Positions 1 to 8,452 of a DNA stretch of 64,000 nucleotides are shown piece after piece. The stretch is taken from contig NZ_CABVQC010000019.1 of the NCBI RefSeq assembly GCF_902499175.1, forward strand, positions 1 through 64,000. Direction: 5' to 3'. A program made the translations under genes and the position numbers. This DNA is from Burkholderia aenigmatica. Its GTDB lineage: Bacteria; Pseudomonadota; Gammaproteobacteria; Burkholderiales; Burkholderiaceae. The notes under the pieces are model-generated. The model was not told where the DNA came from. It saw only the letters and a list, made by a program, of their open reading frames with translations, and searched no databases. Position 1 is the stretch's first letter. Each line of letters begins with the position of its first letter.

Positions 1-1011
1 GCCAGGGGCGCCGCCGTCGATGGCGCTGCCGCTGCCGCGCCGCCGAAGCATGGCGCGCCGCCGCCGGGTTTCGGCGCACAGCCTGACTTCGACACGCCGC
101 GCCCGCCGCCCGCGAGCGCGCAGAATGCGCCACCGGCCTATCTGAAGCAGAGCGACACGCCGTGGTCGGTCTTCGGCCGGATCGTGGTCGCGCGTGCGCG
201 CCGGCTGTTCGACCGTGCCGGCCAGCGCATCACGCAGCGCACGCTGCGCATCGGCGTGTCGGCGCGGATCTTCCATCCGGAACCAGGCGCGAAGGGGCTG
301 CGCGGCAAGACGCTGCAGTATCTCGAGGAATCGATCGCCCACTGGGTGATGTCGCGCGACGTGCTCGTGTTCATGATTCCGACCGTCGGCCACCAGGGCA
401 TGATTCACCCGAGCAACATCCGCCTGCGCGATTACGCGAAGCATCTCGACGGCCTGCTGCTGCAGGGTGGCGCGGACGTATCCCCGCAAACCTACGCCGC
501 ATCCGACGCACGCCCTGAATGGCCGGGCGATCGCGTGCGCGACATGTACGAACTCGAGCTGCTGCACGAGTTCGTCGAATCCGGCAAACCTGTCCTCGGC
601 GTGTGCCGCGGCTGCCAACTGATCAACGTCGCGTTCGGCGGCTCGCTGTATCAGGACATCGCCACCGATGTGCCGACCGCGAATGCGCACGTGAGCGAGC
701 ATTACGACCAGCATCGTCACGCGATCCGCTTCCCGGATTCGTCGACGCTCGCGAGCATGTTCCCCGGGCGCAGCGAAGCGATCGTCAACTCGATCCACCA
801 TCAGGCGATTCGCGATCTCGGCCGCGATCTGAACATCGAGGCCGTGTCGGCCGGCGACGGGATCATTGAAGGCATTCGCCATCGCCGTTCGCCGTTCGTC
901 GTCGGCGTACAGTGGCACCCCGAGTTCCATCGGGCCGGCGGCTCGGAGCTGCTCGACTGCACGCCGCTGCTCGATGCGTTCCTGCGCGCGGCGCGTGAAA
1001 CCCGCCTGTAG
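1..1011 (+). CDS. Peptidase C26 / gamma-glutamyl-gamma-aminobutyrate hydrolase family protein (5' end outside window)
   Basis: The frame is open from base 1, so the gene enters from upstream; 336 codons are visible. The first about 55 residues are Ala/Pro-rich low complexity; the class I glutamine amidotransferase-like domain follows from about residue 70. The nucleophile motif GVCRGCQ and the C-terminal VQWHPEF (catalytic His/Glu region) are present, as are the LLLQGG and HHQAI segments typical of the C26 family (PuuD-like enzymes that hydrolyse gamma-glutamyl amides such as gamma-glutamyl-GABA). Substrate is not determinable here. The Pro-rich N-terminal extension is unlike PuuD and its function is unknown. 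An intrinsic terminator candidate follows at once. Confidence 0.88.
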   Translation, partial: ARGAAVDGAAAAAPPKHGAPPPGFGAQPDFDTPRPPPASAQNAPPAYLKQSDTPWSVFGRIVVARARRLFDRAGQRITQRTLRIGVSARIFHPEPGAKGLRGKTLQYLEESIAHWVMSRDVLVFMIPTVGHQGMIHPSNIRLRDYAKHLDGLLLQGGADVSPQTYAASDARPEWPGDRVRDMYELELLHEFVESGKPVLGVCRGCQLINVAFGGSLYQDIATDVPTANAHVSEHYDQHRHAIRFPDSSTLASMFPGRSEAIVNSIHHQAIRDLGRDLNIEAVSAGDGIIEGIRHRRSPFVVGVQWHPEFHRAGGSELLDCTPLLDAFLRAARETRL

Positions 1012-1041
1012 CAAGCGACATTCTCCGCGTCGCAAGAGGAC

Positions 1042-1084
1042 CGGCCGCATCCCGATAAATTCGAGATGCGGCCGTTTCGTTTTG
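1042..1084 (+). terminator. Intrinsic terminator candidate after the C26 peptidase gene
   Basis: Nine-base arms CGGCCGCAT / ATGCGGCCG around a 15-nt loop, followed by TTTCGTTTT. Confidence 0.55.
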
Positions 1085-1126
1085 AACGATAATCGCGAGT
1101 TCCGATTCGTTCGCCGGAGTCTGACG

Positions 1127-1819
1127 TTGGCTTTCCGAAATTTTTCCCCTGCACGATGCGCAACGTGGATCGTTGCGCTGGCTGCCTGCGCGCAAGCGGG
1201 CATGGCCTGGTCCGCCGACGCGACTGCGCCTGCCGCCGGCACGCGTCCGGCGGTCACGAGCCTGCGCGGCGACCCGGCGGCAACCAGCGTGGCTGCGATG
1301 GATGCGTCCGCACAAGGCAATGTCGCCGAGCTGACGCAGATGCTGCACGATGGCCGGATCGTCGAGATGCGCACGACGTACAACGGTAGCTACGGCGCGA
1401 GCCTGATGTTCGACCCGCGCGAGATGACGTACTACGTCGCGCTGTTCCAGGACAAGCACCTGTGGCGTGTGATCCGGTCGCAGGAGAAGAGCCGTGCGGA
1501 GATGGTGTACGCGAACTTCGTTCAGCAGACCGTACAACTTGCCGACATCGAGATCCGTCGAACCGAGCTGGAGGCACAGAAGGCGTTTCTCGAGCGCGTG
1601 ATCGCGCTGCAGGCGAATCGTGCGCAGCAGTTGCAGGCTGACCTGAGCGTTGCGCGCAGCCAGCAGGCCGAAGTTGCGCAGCGGCAGCGGTCGGCGCAGG
1701 AGCAGGCACAGGCGCTGCAGGTCGAGAAGCGGGCCGCGCAGCTGCAGCTGCGCGATCTGCAGGAGCAGGTGCGACAGCTCGAGAAGCAGACCGAGACGGG
1801 GCTGCCCGCGCACAAGTAA
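1127..1819 (+). CDS. DUF2968 family exported coiled-coil protein
   Basis: Predicted 230-residue protein. I start it at TTG 1127 because GGAG (1116-1119) lies 7 nt upstream and the product then begins with a signal peptide-like stretch (Arg-containing n-region, hydrophobic core, cleavage near AWSA). The open frame upstream to 866 overlaps the preceding gene and is not coding-like. The central part holds the DUF2968 region (MTYYVALFQDKHLW, about residues 100-115), and the C-terminal half is a Gln/Glu/Ala-rich coiled coil (about 130-225). DUF2968 proteins are mostly found in Burkholderiales and have no assigned function. Likely periplasmic. The terminator 30 nt downstream suggests a monocistronic unit. 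Confidence 0.82.
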   Translation: MAFRNFSPARCATWIVALAACAQAGMAWSADATAPAAGTRPAVTSLRGDPAATSVAAMDASAQGNVAELTQMLHDGRIVEMRTTYNGSYGASLMFDPREMTYYVALFQDKHLWRVIRSQEKSRAEMVYANFVQQTVQLADIEIRRTELEAQKAFLERVIALQANRAQQLQADLSVARSQQAEVAQRQRSAQEQAQALQVEKRAAQLQLRDLQEQVRQLEKQTETGLPAHK

Positions 1820-1850
1820 CGATTCGTCAGAAGGTCGCAGAGAGACGAGC

Positions 1851-1887
1851 AAAACCCGGCGAAGCGAGCTTCGCCGGGTTTTTTTAT
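1851..1887. terminator. Bidirectional intrinsic terminator between convergent genes
   Basis: Perfect stem AACCCGGCGAAG / CTTCGCCGGGTT with loop CGAG and seven T on the plus strand, four on the minus strand. It serves the DUF2968 gene and the convergent hypothetical gene ending at 1898. Confidence 0.9.
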
Positions 1888-1897
1888 GGTGCGGCTG

Positions 1898-2857
1898 TCA
1901 GCGTGCGAACGCGTCCGGTGTATCGGTCAAGCGGCGGTGGGACAGTTGCGTCGTCCAGTCGAAATTGACGAGAGGGGGCGTGCGTTGCGCGGGCTGGCTG
2001 CGTAGCGCGCTTGCCATCGCGATCAGCGTGAGCGGATCGTCGAGCGTGTCAGGTGAATTGGCGATTGCGCGCGGCGCGGTCGCGAGCCGATCGCGTGCCC
2101 GGGTGTCGACCGTGTTGCTTCGGATCGGTGGACGCGCAGTCAGTCGCGGCATGGTCGCGGGCCGGGCCGGTGCCGCCGTCTCGCGCTTGCCGTTCGAACG
2201 GGGCAGCGATGCAGTGGTCGTGTGCGGTACGCCGGACGTTGCCTTCGGACGAAGCGATGCCGGACGACGCGTGACGGGGTGCGAGGCCGGCGGCGATTCG
2301 GCCGTTGTCGCGACTGGCGCGGCCATCTTGCGCTGCGGTGGCGTGCCCGTCGACGGACGCGGCTGAACCGTGGCGATCTGCACGGTGCCGGACGACGACG
2401 TGGCGTGATCCGGTACGCCGCCCGCCGTTTGAATCGCGTAGGCAGGCCCGAACTCCACAGGCGGTTCATGTGCGGCAATCAGCCAGCAGATGATGCCGAG
2501 CGCGCCGATGCTCCAGCAGATCGCGTACCGCGCACGCCGGTCGCGAAAGCCGCCGGCGGTATGGCGGGAACGCCGTCCCGCAGCGGCAGACAGTACAACG
2601 GACGGCCCGATATGAGTCGGGGCCGACGCGGCTACGGGCAGCGGCTGCCAGTGGCACGCGCGGTGCGGCCGGCTGACGTCGATGCAGGACGTCGCCAGTG
2701 TCGCGACGCAGTGCTTGCCGGGCTGCGCACCGGGTGCGTCGCGAAAGATCCAGTCGCGGCCGAACGACGGCACGTGATCGAGCGGCGCGACGCGTGGGCG
2801 GGCGAGCGCGCCTGCAACGGGGACGAGGTGCGATGGGGTCATAGGGCGATGCGCCAC
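1898..2857 (-). CDS. Hypothetical Pro/Thr/Ala-rich protein with one membrane segment
   Basis: 319 residues from GTG 2857; an ATG at 2842 (MTPSHLVP) is an equally good start. One hydrophobic segment lies near residues 111-127 ([17 protein letters not shown]); the N-terminal 110 residues are probably cytoplasmic and the remaining 190 residues are low-complexity, rich in Pro, Thr, Ala and Arg, ending in a more ordered tail ([14 protein letters not shown]). No domain is recognised. The gene ends against a good bidirectional terminator, which supports it being real, but base composition also leaves plus-strand frames open, so the call is less secure than its neighbours. Function unknown. Confidence 0.6.
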   Translation of the reverse strand: MAHRPMTPSHLVPVAGALARPRVAPLDHVPSFGRDWIFRDAPGAQPGKHCVATLATSCIDVSRPHRACHWQPLPVAASAPTHIGPSVVLSAAAGRRSRHTAGGFRDRRARYAICWSIGALGIICWLIAAHEPPVEFGPAYAIQTAGGVPDHATSSSGTVQIATVQPRPSTGTPPQRKMAAPVATTAESPPASHPVTRRPASLRPKATSGVPHTTTASLPRSNGKRETAAPARPATMPRLTARPPIRSNTVDTRARDRLATAPRAIANSPDTLDDPLTLIAMASALRSQPAQRTPPLVNFDWTTQLSHRRLTDTPDAFAR

Positions 2858-3192
2858 GCGATACGGGCAACCGTGCCGGTGCGGCGCGGAACTGTCGTTG
2901 CAAATCTAGACATTGTGGTCAGCCGGCGAAGGCCGGTCGATCAGATCAATCTGATTTTTGCTTCCGTTTCGGGGTGACTCGTACGAGGAGAATGCCGCGA
3001 CGGCAACCGCAGGGGCGACACAAGGCAAATGTCGGGTTGGCGTGGCATGATGCGCGAACCATGCCGGTGCGCGCGTCGCTGCGCGGCGCGCCGCCGGCGG
3101 GCAGCGATGCCCGCGGGCGGCGGCCCGGCGCCGCTTGCGTCGGCGGATCCATGCGGCGCGGATTCGCGCCATCCGAGCTGAGCGAGAAACAC
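2858..3192. other. 335-bp gap between divergent genes
   Basis: No convincing gene. It must hold the promoters of the flanking divergent genes. A small hairpin ATCAGA-TCAA-TCTGAT followed by TTTT (about 2941-2957) resembles a weak plus-strand terminator, although no plus-strand gene precedes it. The frame open from 2974 into citA is Arg/Pro-rich and judged non-coding. Confidence 0.5.
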
Positions 3193-4488
3193 ATGTCCAC
3201 TGCGTCACACGCCATCGCGCAGGAATCGAAATTCCGCACCGTGTTCCGGGTCGTCAGCGGCAACTTCCTGGAAATGTACGACTTCATGGTCTACGGCTAT
3301 TACGCGTCGGCCATCGCGAAAACCTACTTTCCGAGCGGTAATGCATTCGCGTCGCTGATGCTGTCGCTGTCGGTGTTCGGCGCGGGTTTCCTGATGCGGC
3401 CGGTCGGCGCCATCGTGCTCGGTGCGTACATCGACCACCATGGCCGCCGCAAGGGGCTGATCCTGACGCTCGGGCTGATGGCGCTCGGCACGCTCACGGT
3501 GGCCGTGATACCCGGCTATGCGACGATCGGCGTGCTCGCGCCGGCGCTCGTGCTGCTCGGCCGGCTGCTGCAGGGCTTTTCGGCGGGCGTCGAACTCGGC
3601 GGCGTGTCGGTCTATCTGTCGGAGATCGCGACGAAGGGCCACAAGGGGTTCTATACGTCGTGGCAGTCGGGCAGCCAGCAGGTGGCCGTCGTGTTCGCCG
3701 CGTTCGTCGGCGTGCTGCTGAACCGCCTGCTGCCGGCCGAGGAGATGACCGCGTGGGGCTGGCGCATTCCGTTCCTGATCGGCTGCCTGATCGTGCCGTT
3801 CCTGTTCCTGATTCGTCGTTCGCTGAAGGAGACCGACGAGTTCCTCGCGAAGCGTCATCGTCCGACGATGGGCGAGATCATGCGTTCGATGCTCGACAAC
3901 TGGGGCGTCGTGGTTGCAGGCATGGGGATGGTGATCATGACGACGGTGTCGTTCTACATGATCACCGCCTATACGCCGACGTTCGGCAAGGAGGTGCTGC
4001 ACCTGTCGTCGCTCGACGCGCTTGTCGTGACCGTCTGCGTGGGGATTTCCAATCTCGTGTGGCTGCCGCTGTCCGGCGCGTTGTCCGACCGTATCGGTCG
4101 CCGCCCGGTGCTGATCACGTTCACCGTGCTGACGCTGCTGACGGCTTACCCGGCCGTGCTGTGGCTCGTCGGCGATCCGTCGTTCCTGCGGCTGCTCGCG
4201 GTCGAGCTGTGGCTGTCGTTCCTGTACGCGTCGTATAACGGGGCGATGGTCGTCGCGCTGACCGAAGTGATGCCGGCCGACGTGCGCACGGCCGGTTTCT
4301 CGCTCGCATACAGCCTGGCGACGACGATCGGCGGCTTCACGCCCGCGATCTCGACGCTGCTGATTCATCAGACCGGGAACAAGGCGGCGCCGGGGCTGTG
4401 GTTGAGCGTCGCCGCGATTTGCGGGCTGATCGCGACGCTCGTGCTGTATCGCACGTCGGAGGCGCGCAACCAGTACAAGGCGGCCTGA
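3193..4488 (+). CDS. citA: MFS citrate-proton symporter (CitA-like, MHS family)
   Basis: 431-residue inner-membrane protein with about 12 transmembrane segments. Start at ATG 3193 gives [10 protein letters not shown] and the usual family length. Diagnostic matches to CitA are visible: [10 protein letters not shown] near the N terminus, [10 protein letters not shown] in loop 2-3, [15 protein letters not shown] with [23 protein letters not shown], and a repeated loop signature [10 protein letters not shown] near residue 300. CitA proteins take up citrate (or tricarballylate for TcuC) with protons. No tricarballylate catabolic genes or two-component system adjoin it, so the substrate, citrate versus a related tricarboxylate, is inferred from similarity only. 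Monocistronic, terminated by the hairpin at 4534. Confidence 0.85.
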   Translation: MSTASHAIAQESKFRTVFRVVSGNFLEMYDFMVYGYYASAIAKTYFPSGNAFASLMLSLSVFGAGFLMRPVGAIVLGAYIDHHGRRKGLILTLGLMALGTLTVAVIPGYATIGVLAPALVLLGRLLQGFSAGVELGGVSVYLSEIATKGHKGFYTSWQSGSQQVAVVFAAFVGVLLNRLLPAEEMTAWGWRIPFLIGCLIVPFLFLIRRSLKETDEFLAKRHRPTMGEIMRSMLDNWGVVVAGMGMVIMTTVSFYMITAYTPTFGKEVLHLSSLDALVVTVCVGISNLVWLPLSGALSDRIGRRPVLITFTVLTLLTAYPAVLWLVGDPSFLRLLAVELWLSFLYASYNGAMVVALTEVMPADVRTAGFSLAYSLATTIGGFTPAISTLLIHQTGNKAAPGLWLSVAAICGLIATLVLYRTSEARNQYKAA

Positions 4489-4533
4489 GCGCCACCCGTC
4501 TATCGCGCGGCGCTGCCCGTACGCATCGCATTG

Positions 4534-4563
4534 AAAAAGGGAGCGCGCCGCGCTCCCTTTTTT
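4534..4563. terminator. Bidirectional intrinsic terminator
   Basis: Stem AAAGGGAGCG / CGCTCCCTTT with loop CGC-type core, flanked by A and T tracts. It lies between the convergent citA and TPR-glycosyltransferase genes. Confidence 0.9.
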
Positions 4564-4572
4564 CGTTTGCGT

Positions 4573-6411
4573 TCAGGCTTCGCGCAGCATGCCGGCAACT
4601 GCGGCCGCCACATCGAGCCATTGTCCAGGCGCGGGCTGGCGGGCGAGCCGGGCCTGCGGATACCACGGGCAGTCGTCGCCGGTGAACCAGCGCCAGTCCG
4701 GCGCGAACGGCAGCATGACCCACAGCGGCTTGCCGAGCGCGCCGGCGAGGTGCGCGACTGCCGTATCAATCGTGACGACACCGTCGAGCCGCTCAACCAG
4801 CGCAGCCGTGTCGGCAAAGTCGTTCAGCCGGCCGTCGAGCCGATGCACGCGCGGATGTGCGTCGACGCGCGCGCGTTCGTCGTCGTCGAGTGCGGGCTGC
4901 AGCACGATCCAGTCGATGTCCGGCAGCGCGAGCAGCGGTGCAAGCGCGTCGAACGGCATCGAGCGGTTTTCCTGCGCCTGCCGGCGCCCCGACCATGCGA
5001 GGCCGAACTTGCGTTTCGACTGCCCGCCGAGCGAGCCGCGAAAGCGCCTGCCGGCGCCGTCGGGGGTATCGAGGTAGCGCGAGCCCGCGACGATGTCCTC
5101 CGTCTGAAGCCCGAGCAGGAACGGCAGGCTCATCAGCGTGCATGCGATATCCGCGGCAGGTGCTTTCGCGCTGCCCTGTGCGACGAGCGTCACGCGCCAG
5201 CGCGACGCGGCCGGCGCCAGCAGCGTAACGAGTTCCGGCTGGATTTCGAGCACGACGCGCGCGCAGCGTGCGCGCGCGAGCGGCACGAAGCGGATGAACT
5301 GCAGCGTGTCGCCGAAGCCCTGTTCCGCGCGGATCAGCAGCGTGCGCGACGCAATCGGCTCGCCCTGCCAGCGCGGCAGCGTGCCGAGCGGCGTCGCGCC
5401 CGGCGTGTCATGGCGCGCTTCATAGGCAGGCAGCCCGCGCGTGAAGTCGCCGAGCGTGAGCAGCGTGACCGCGCGGTGCAGCCGGGCCAGCGTGAGATCG
5501 GGCGCGACGCGCAGCGCCTGGTCGAATGCGCGCAGCGCCATCTCGTGCGCACCGAGCGCGTGATGTGCGTTGCCGAGGTTCAGCCAGGCCAGGCTGAACG
5601 ATGGATCGAGACCGACCGCACGCTCGTAGTAGGGCAGCGCGTCGCGGTGGCGGGCCTGCGCGCTCAGTGCGTTCGCGAGCCCGAACAGCGCGAGCGGAAA
5701 CGGCGGATGCAGCGCGAGCGCGGCTTCGAACGCGGCGGCCGCCTCGGCATGCCGGCCGACCGCATCGAACGTGTTGCCGAGATTGAAGTGTGCGGCGACG
5801 AAGCGCGGCTGCGCGGCGATCGCGGCCTGGAAGTGCGCGATCGCGTCGTCGGCGCGGCCCATCGCGTTCAGCGCCATCGCGAGGTTGTTGTGCGCCCCCG
5901 CATGCCCGGGCCGCAGCTCGAGCGCGCGATGGAACGCGGCGAGCGCGTCGTCGTGGCGGCCGAGCGCGTTCAGCGCGTTGCCGAGATTGTTGTGGATCGA
6001 CGCATCGTCGGGCGTGAGCCGGAGCGCGCGGCCGAACGCATCGATCGCATCGTCGTGGCGCTGCAGTGCCGCATACGCGTTGCCGAGGTTGTAGTGCGCA
6101 AGCGGAAATTCGGGCGCGAGCGTCAGCGCATTGCGAAAGCGGTCGACCGCTTCGTCGAGCCGGCCGAGCGCCTTCAGCGCGTTGCCGAGATTGAGCTGCA
6201 GCGCGGCATCGTTCGGACGCAGCGCGACGGCGCGGCCGACGAGATCGGCTGCCTCGGCGTGCTGGCCCTGCTGGTGCCGCAGCACGCCGAACAGATGCAG
6301 CGCGTCGGCGTCGGCGGGGTTGGAGGCGAGCGCGTTGCGATAGCCGTGCTCGGCCTCGGCGAGGCGGCCCGCGCGGTGTGCGGCATACGCCCGTTCGAAT
6401 GCGGAATCCAT
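4573..6411 (-). CDS. TPR repeat protein with C-terminal glycosyltransferase-like domain
   Basis: 612 residues from ATG 6411 (MDSAFERAYAAHR). Residues about 5-340 are nine or more tandem 34-residue tetratricopeptide repeats with the recurrent signature LGNALxALGRxDEA. The C-terminal 260 residues resemble the GT9/GT41 fold seen in TPR-linked glycosyltransferases: AEQGFGDTLQFIRFVPL, KFGLAWSGRR and VVTIDTAVAHLAGALGKPLWVMLP. Such proteins are proposed to glycosylate proteins or envelope polymers; the acceptor and sugar donor cannot be told from sequence. No signal peptide. No sugar genes adjoin it. Upstream in-frame codons to 6483 lack coding character, so the downstream ATG is preferred, though no clear ribosome binding site is seen. 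Confidence 0.82.
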   Translation of the reverse strand: MDSAFERAYAAHRAGRLAEAEHGYRNALASNPADADALHLFGVLRHQQGQHAEAADLVGRAVALRPNDAALQLNLGNALKALGRLDEAVDRFRNALTLAPEFPLAHYNLGNAYAALQRHDDAIDAFGRALRLTPDDASIHNNLGNALNALGRHDDALAAFHRALELRPGHAGAHNNLAMALNAMGRADDAIAHFQAAIAAQPRFVAAHFNLGNTFDAVGRHAEAAAAFEAALALHPPFPLALFGLANALSAQARHRDALPYYERAVGLDPSFSLAWLNLGNAHHALGAHEMALRAFDQALRVAPDLTLARLHRAVTLLTLGDFTRGLPAYEARHDTPGATPLGTLPRWQGEPIASRTLLIRAEQGFGDTLQFIRFVPLARARCARVVLEIQPELVTLLAPAASRWRVTLVAQGSAKAPAADIACTLMSLPFLLGLQTEDIVAGSRYLDTPDGAGRRFRGSLGGQSKRKFGLAWSGRRQAQENRSMPFDALAPLLALPDIDWIVLQPALDDDERARVDAHPRVHRLDGRLNDFADTAALVERLDGVVTIDTAVAHLAGALGKPLWVMLPFAPDWRWFTGDDCPWYPQARLARQPAPGQWLDVAAAVAGMLREA

Positions 6412-6541
6412 GACGCGAAAACTGACGGAAAGCGCGTATTTTCCCACACCGCGCGGCGGTGCCGCTCGTTTGCCGATCGGCATATGGCCCCGTCACCGGG
6501 AGCGGCGTAGACTTGCAGGATCGCGTGTCATCGAGGTTCTC

Positions 6542-8185
6542 ATGGCCGACACACTGCCCGATATCCGGCCCGTGCTGATCGTCGGCGCGGGGCCGACCGG
6601 CCTTGCCGCGGCGATGAGCCTCGCGCGAGCCCGCGTGCCGGTGCGCATCATCGATCGGCTCGCCGCGCCTGCGCCGCATTCGCGCGCGATCGGCATCCAG
6701 GCGCGCACGCTCGAACTGCTGGAGCAGCATCGCGCGGTCGAACCGTTTCTAGCGCTCGGCCATCGTGCGCATGCGGCCGCGCTCCATGCCGACGGCCGCG
6801 TGATCGCGCGGCTCGATTTCGATCCGCTGCAAACGCGTTATCCATACCTGCTGTTTCTCGACCAGGCCGTCACCGAGCGCCTGCTTGCCGAGCACCTGGC
6901 CCGGCTCGGCGTGACGGTCGAGCGCGGCGCGACGCTGACCGCGTGCGACGCGGGCGGCGCGTCGCTCGACGTGTCGATCCGCCGCGCCGACGGCCGCGAC
7001 GAATCGTTCGCCCCGTCATACCTGATCGCGGCCGATGGCGCGCACAGCACGGTCAGGCATCTGCTCGGCCTGGGCTTCACCGGGCATGCGTTCGAACAGA
7101 CTTTCCTGCTGGCCGATTTCGCGGCGATACCCGACTGGCCGGACGAGGAGATCCACCTGTTCACGACCCCCGAAGGCATCGCCGGCCTGTTTCCGATGGG
7201 CGGCGGCCGTTACCGGCTCGTGGCCGACCGGCCACCCGGCAGCGACGCGTCGCCCGATGCGCCGACCCCGTCGCTCGCGGAATGCGACGCGATCGTGCGT
7301 GCCCGTGCCGGTGCGTCGATTTCGCCGAGCGATCTCGCGTGGTCGTCCTATTTTCACCTGCACAGCCGGATGATCGACCGGCTGCGTCACGGCCGCGTGT
7401 TTTTCGCGGGCGACGCCGCGCACGTCCACAGCCCGGCTGGCGCGCAGGGCATGAACACCGGCATCCAGGAAGCCTTCAATCTCGGCTGGAAGCTCGCGCG
7501 CGTGCTCGGCGCGGGCACGCCCGAGCGGCTGCTCGACACGTATCACGCGGAACGTCATCCGATCGAGCGCGACGTGTTGCGGCAGACCGGTTTCGTCACG
7601 CAGATCGTCGAAGCCGAGCGCGGCGCGATGAAGCTGCTGCGTGATCACGTCGTGCCGGTGCTGGCTTCGTTCGGGCCGATGCGCGACGCGGTGCGGCGCA
7701 CGGTCAGCGAGCTCGGCGTGCAATACCGGAAGAGTCCGCTCACGCTCGAGCGCGTGCTCGACGGCGGGCCGCGCGCAGGCGAGCGGGCACCCGACGCACG
7801 CGTGCGCGTGCTCGACGGGCCGCTCGGCCGGGCGCCCGGAACGGCGCGGCTATACGACCTGCACGATCCGGCGAGCTTCACGTTGTTGCTGCTGGAAGAG
7901 CCGGCGAACGCCGACGCCGGCACGGTGCCGCCGATACCGGCCGATGCGCAGGCGCTCGTGCAGGGGCTCGAACGGATCATGCCGGATGCGGTGCGATTCT
8001 GGCGCGTCACCGATGCCGAAGGCGGTGATGGCGCGCTGGTGCAGGAATACGGCCGCTCTCGGCCGTCGTTTTACCTGCTGCGGCCCGATGGTTATGTCGC
8101 CGCGCGCGGGCGTACGGCGACCGACGCGAACGCGCTGCTGCGCCACTGCGAAAGCTGGTTCGCGGGCATGTCGCGATCCGCGTAG
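6542..8185 (+). CDS. FAD-dependent aromatic monooxygenase (PheA/TfdB family)
   Basis: 547 residues from ATG 6542. The N-terminal Rossmann motif VGAGPTGLAAA binds the ADP part of FAD; the central AADGAHSTVR and the late GDAAHVHSPAGAQGMNTG motifs are those of class A flavoprotein hydroxylases (FAD_binding_3). A thioredoxin-like C-terminal domain (about residues 430-547) follows, as in phenol 2-monooxygenase relatives. It probably hydroxylates an aromatic or polyketide-like compound using NAD(P)H and O2 in the cytoplasm; the substrate is unknown, since no ring-cleavage genes are adjacent. Divergent from the TPR-glycosyltransferase gene, convergent with the fds operon. Confidence 0.85.
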   Translation: MADTLPDIRPVLIVGAGPTGLAAAMSLARARVPVRIIDRLAAPAPHSRAIGIQARTLELLEQHRAVEPFLALGHRAHAAALHADGRVIARLDFDPLQTRYPYLLFLDQAVTERLLAEHLARLGVTVERGATLTACDAGGASLDVSIRRADGRDESFAPSYLIAADGAHSTVRHLLGLGFTGHAFEQTFLLADFAAIPDWPDEEIHLFTTPEGIAGLFPMGGGRYRLVADRPPGSDASPDAPTPSLAECDAIVRARAGASISPSDLAWSSYFHLHSRMIDRLRHGRVFFAGDAAHVHSPAGAQGMNTGIQEAFNLGWKLARVLGAGTPERLLDTYHAERHPIERDVLRQTGFVTQIVEAERGAMKLLRDHVVPVLASFGPMRDAVRRTVSELGVQYRKSPLTLERVLDGGPRAGERAPDARVRVLDGPLGRAPGTARLYDLHDPASFTLLLLEEPANADAGTVPPIPADAQALVQGLERIMPDAVRFWRVTDAEGGDGALVQEYGRSRPSFYLLRPDGYVAARGRTATDANALLRHCESWFAGMSRSA

Positions 8186-8193
8186 CGGTGCGG

Positions 8194-8445
8194 TCAGGCG
8201 GTCGCAGCGGCAGGCACGAGCGACGCGCGATGCACGGCAATCGCCTCGCGCACGATCGGCGCCGCGCGTTGCGCGGCCTCGCCCGACGGATCGTCGAGCG
8301 CCGCCAGAAACGCGCGGCGCATCCGCGGTTCCCAGAAGCGCCGGATGTGGTCGGCGATGCCGGTCAGCGCTTCGTCGCGATCGGGCATCGATTCGAAGAA
8401 TGCGCCGATCTGGTTCGCCATGTCGATCAGGTGTCGGTGGTCCAT
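8194..8445 (-). CDS. fdsD: NAD-dependent formate dehydrogenase, delta subunit
   Basis: 83-residue small protein (MDHRHLIDMANQIG), last gene of the fds operon. It starts 7 nt after the fdsA stop, with a GAGG overlapping that stop codon. The family pattern LIDMANQIGAFF and HIRRFWEPRMR identifies FdsD, a small subunit needed for assembly or activity of cytoplasmic NAD+-dependent molybdenum formate dehydrogenases such as that of Cupriavidus necator. In C. necator an fdsC (fdhD-like) gene sits between fdsA and fdsD; here the two genes abut. Confidence 0.92.
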   Translation of the reverse strand: MDHRHLIDMANQIGAFFESMPDRDEALTGIADHIRRFWEPRMRRAFLAALDDPSGEAAQRAAPIVREAIAVHRASLVPAAATA

Positions 8446-8452
8446 CGTGTCC

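Noticed and set aside
2974..3192. N-terminal extension of the citrate symporter by 73 residues
   Set aside because: Arg/Pro-rich and unlike the family; ATG 3193 gives the normal MHS-family length.
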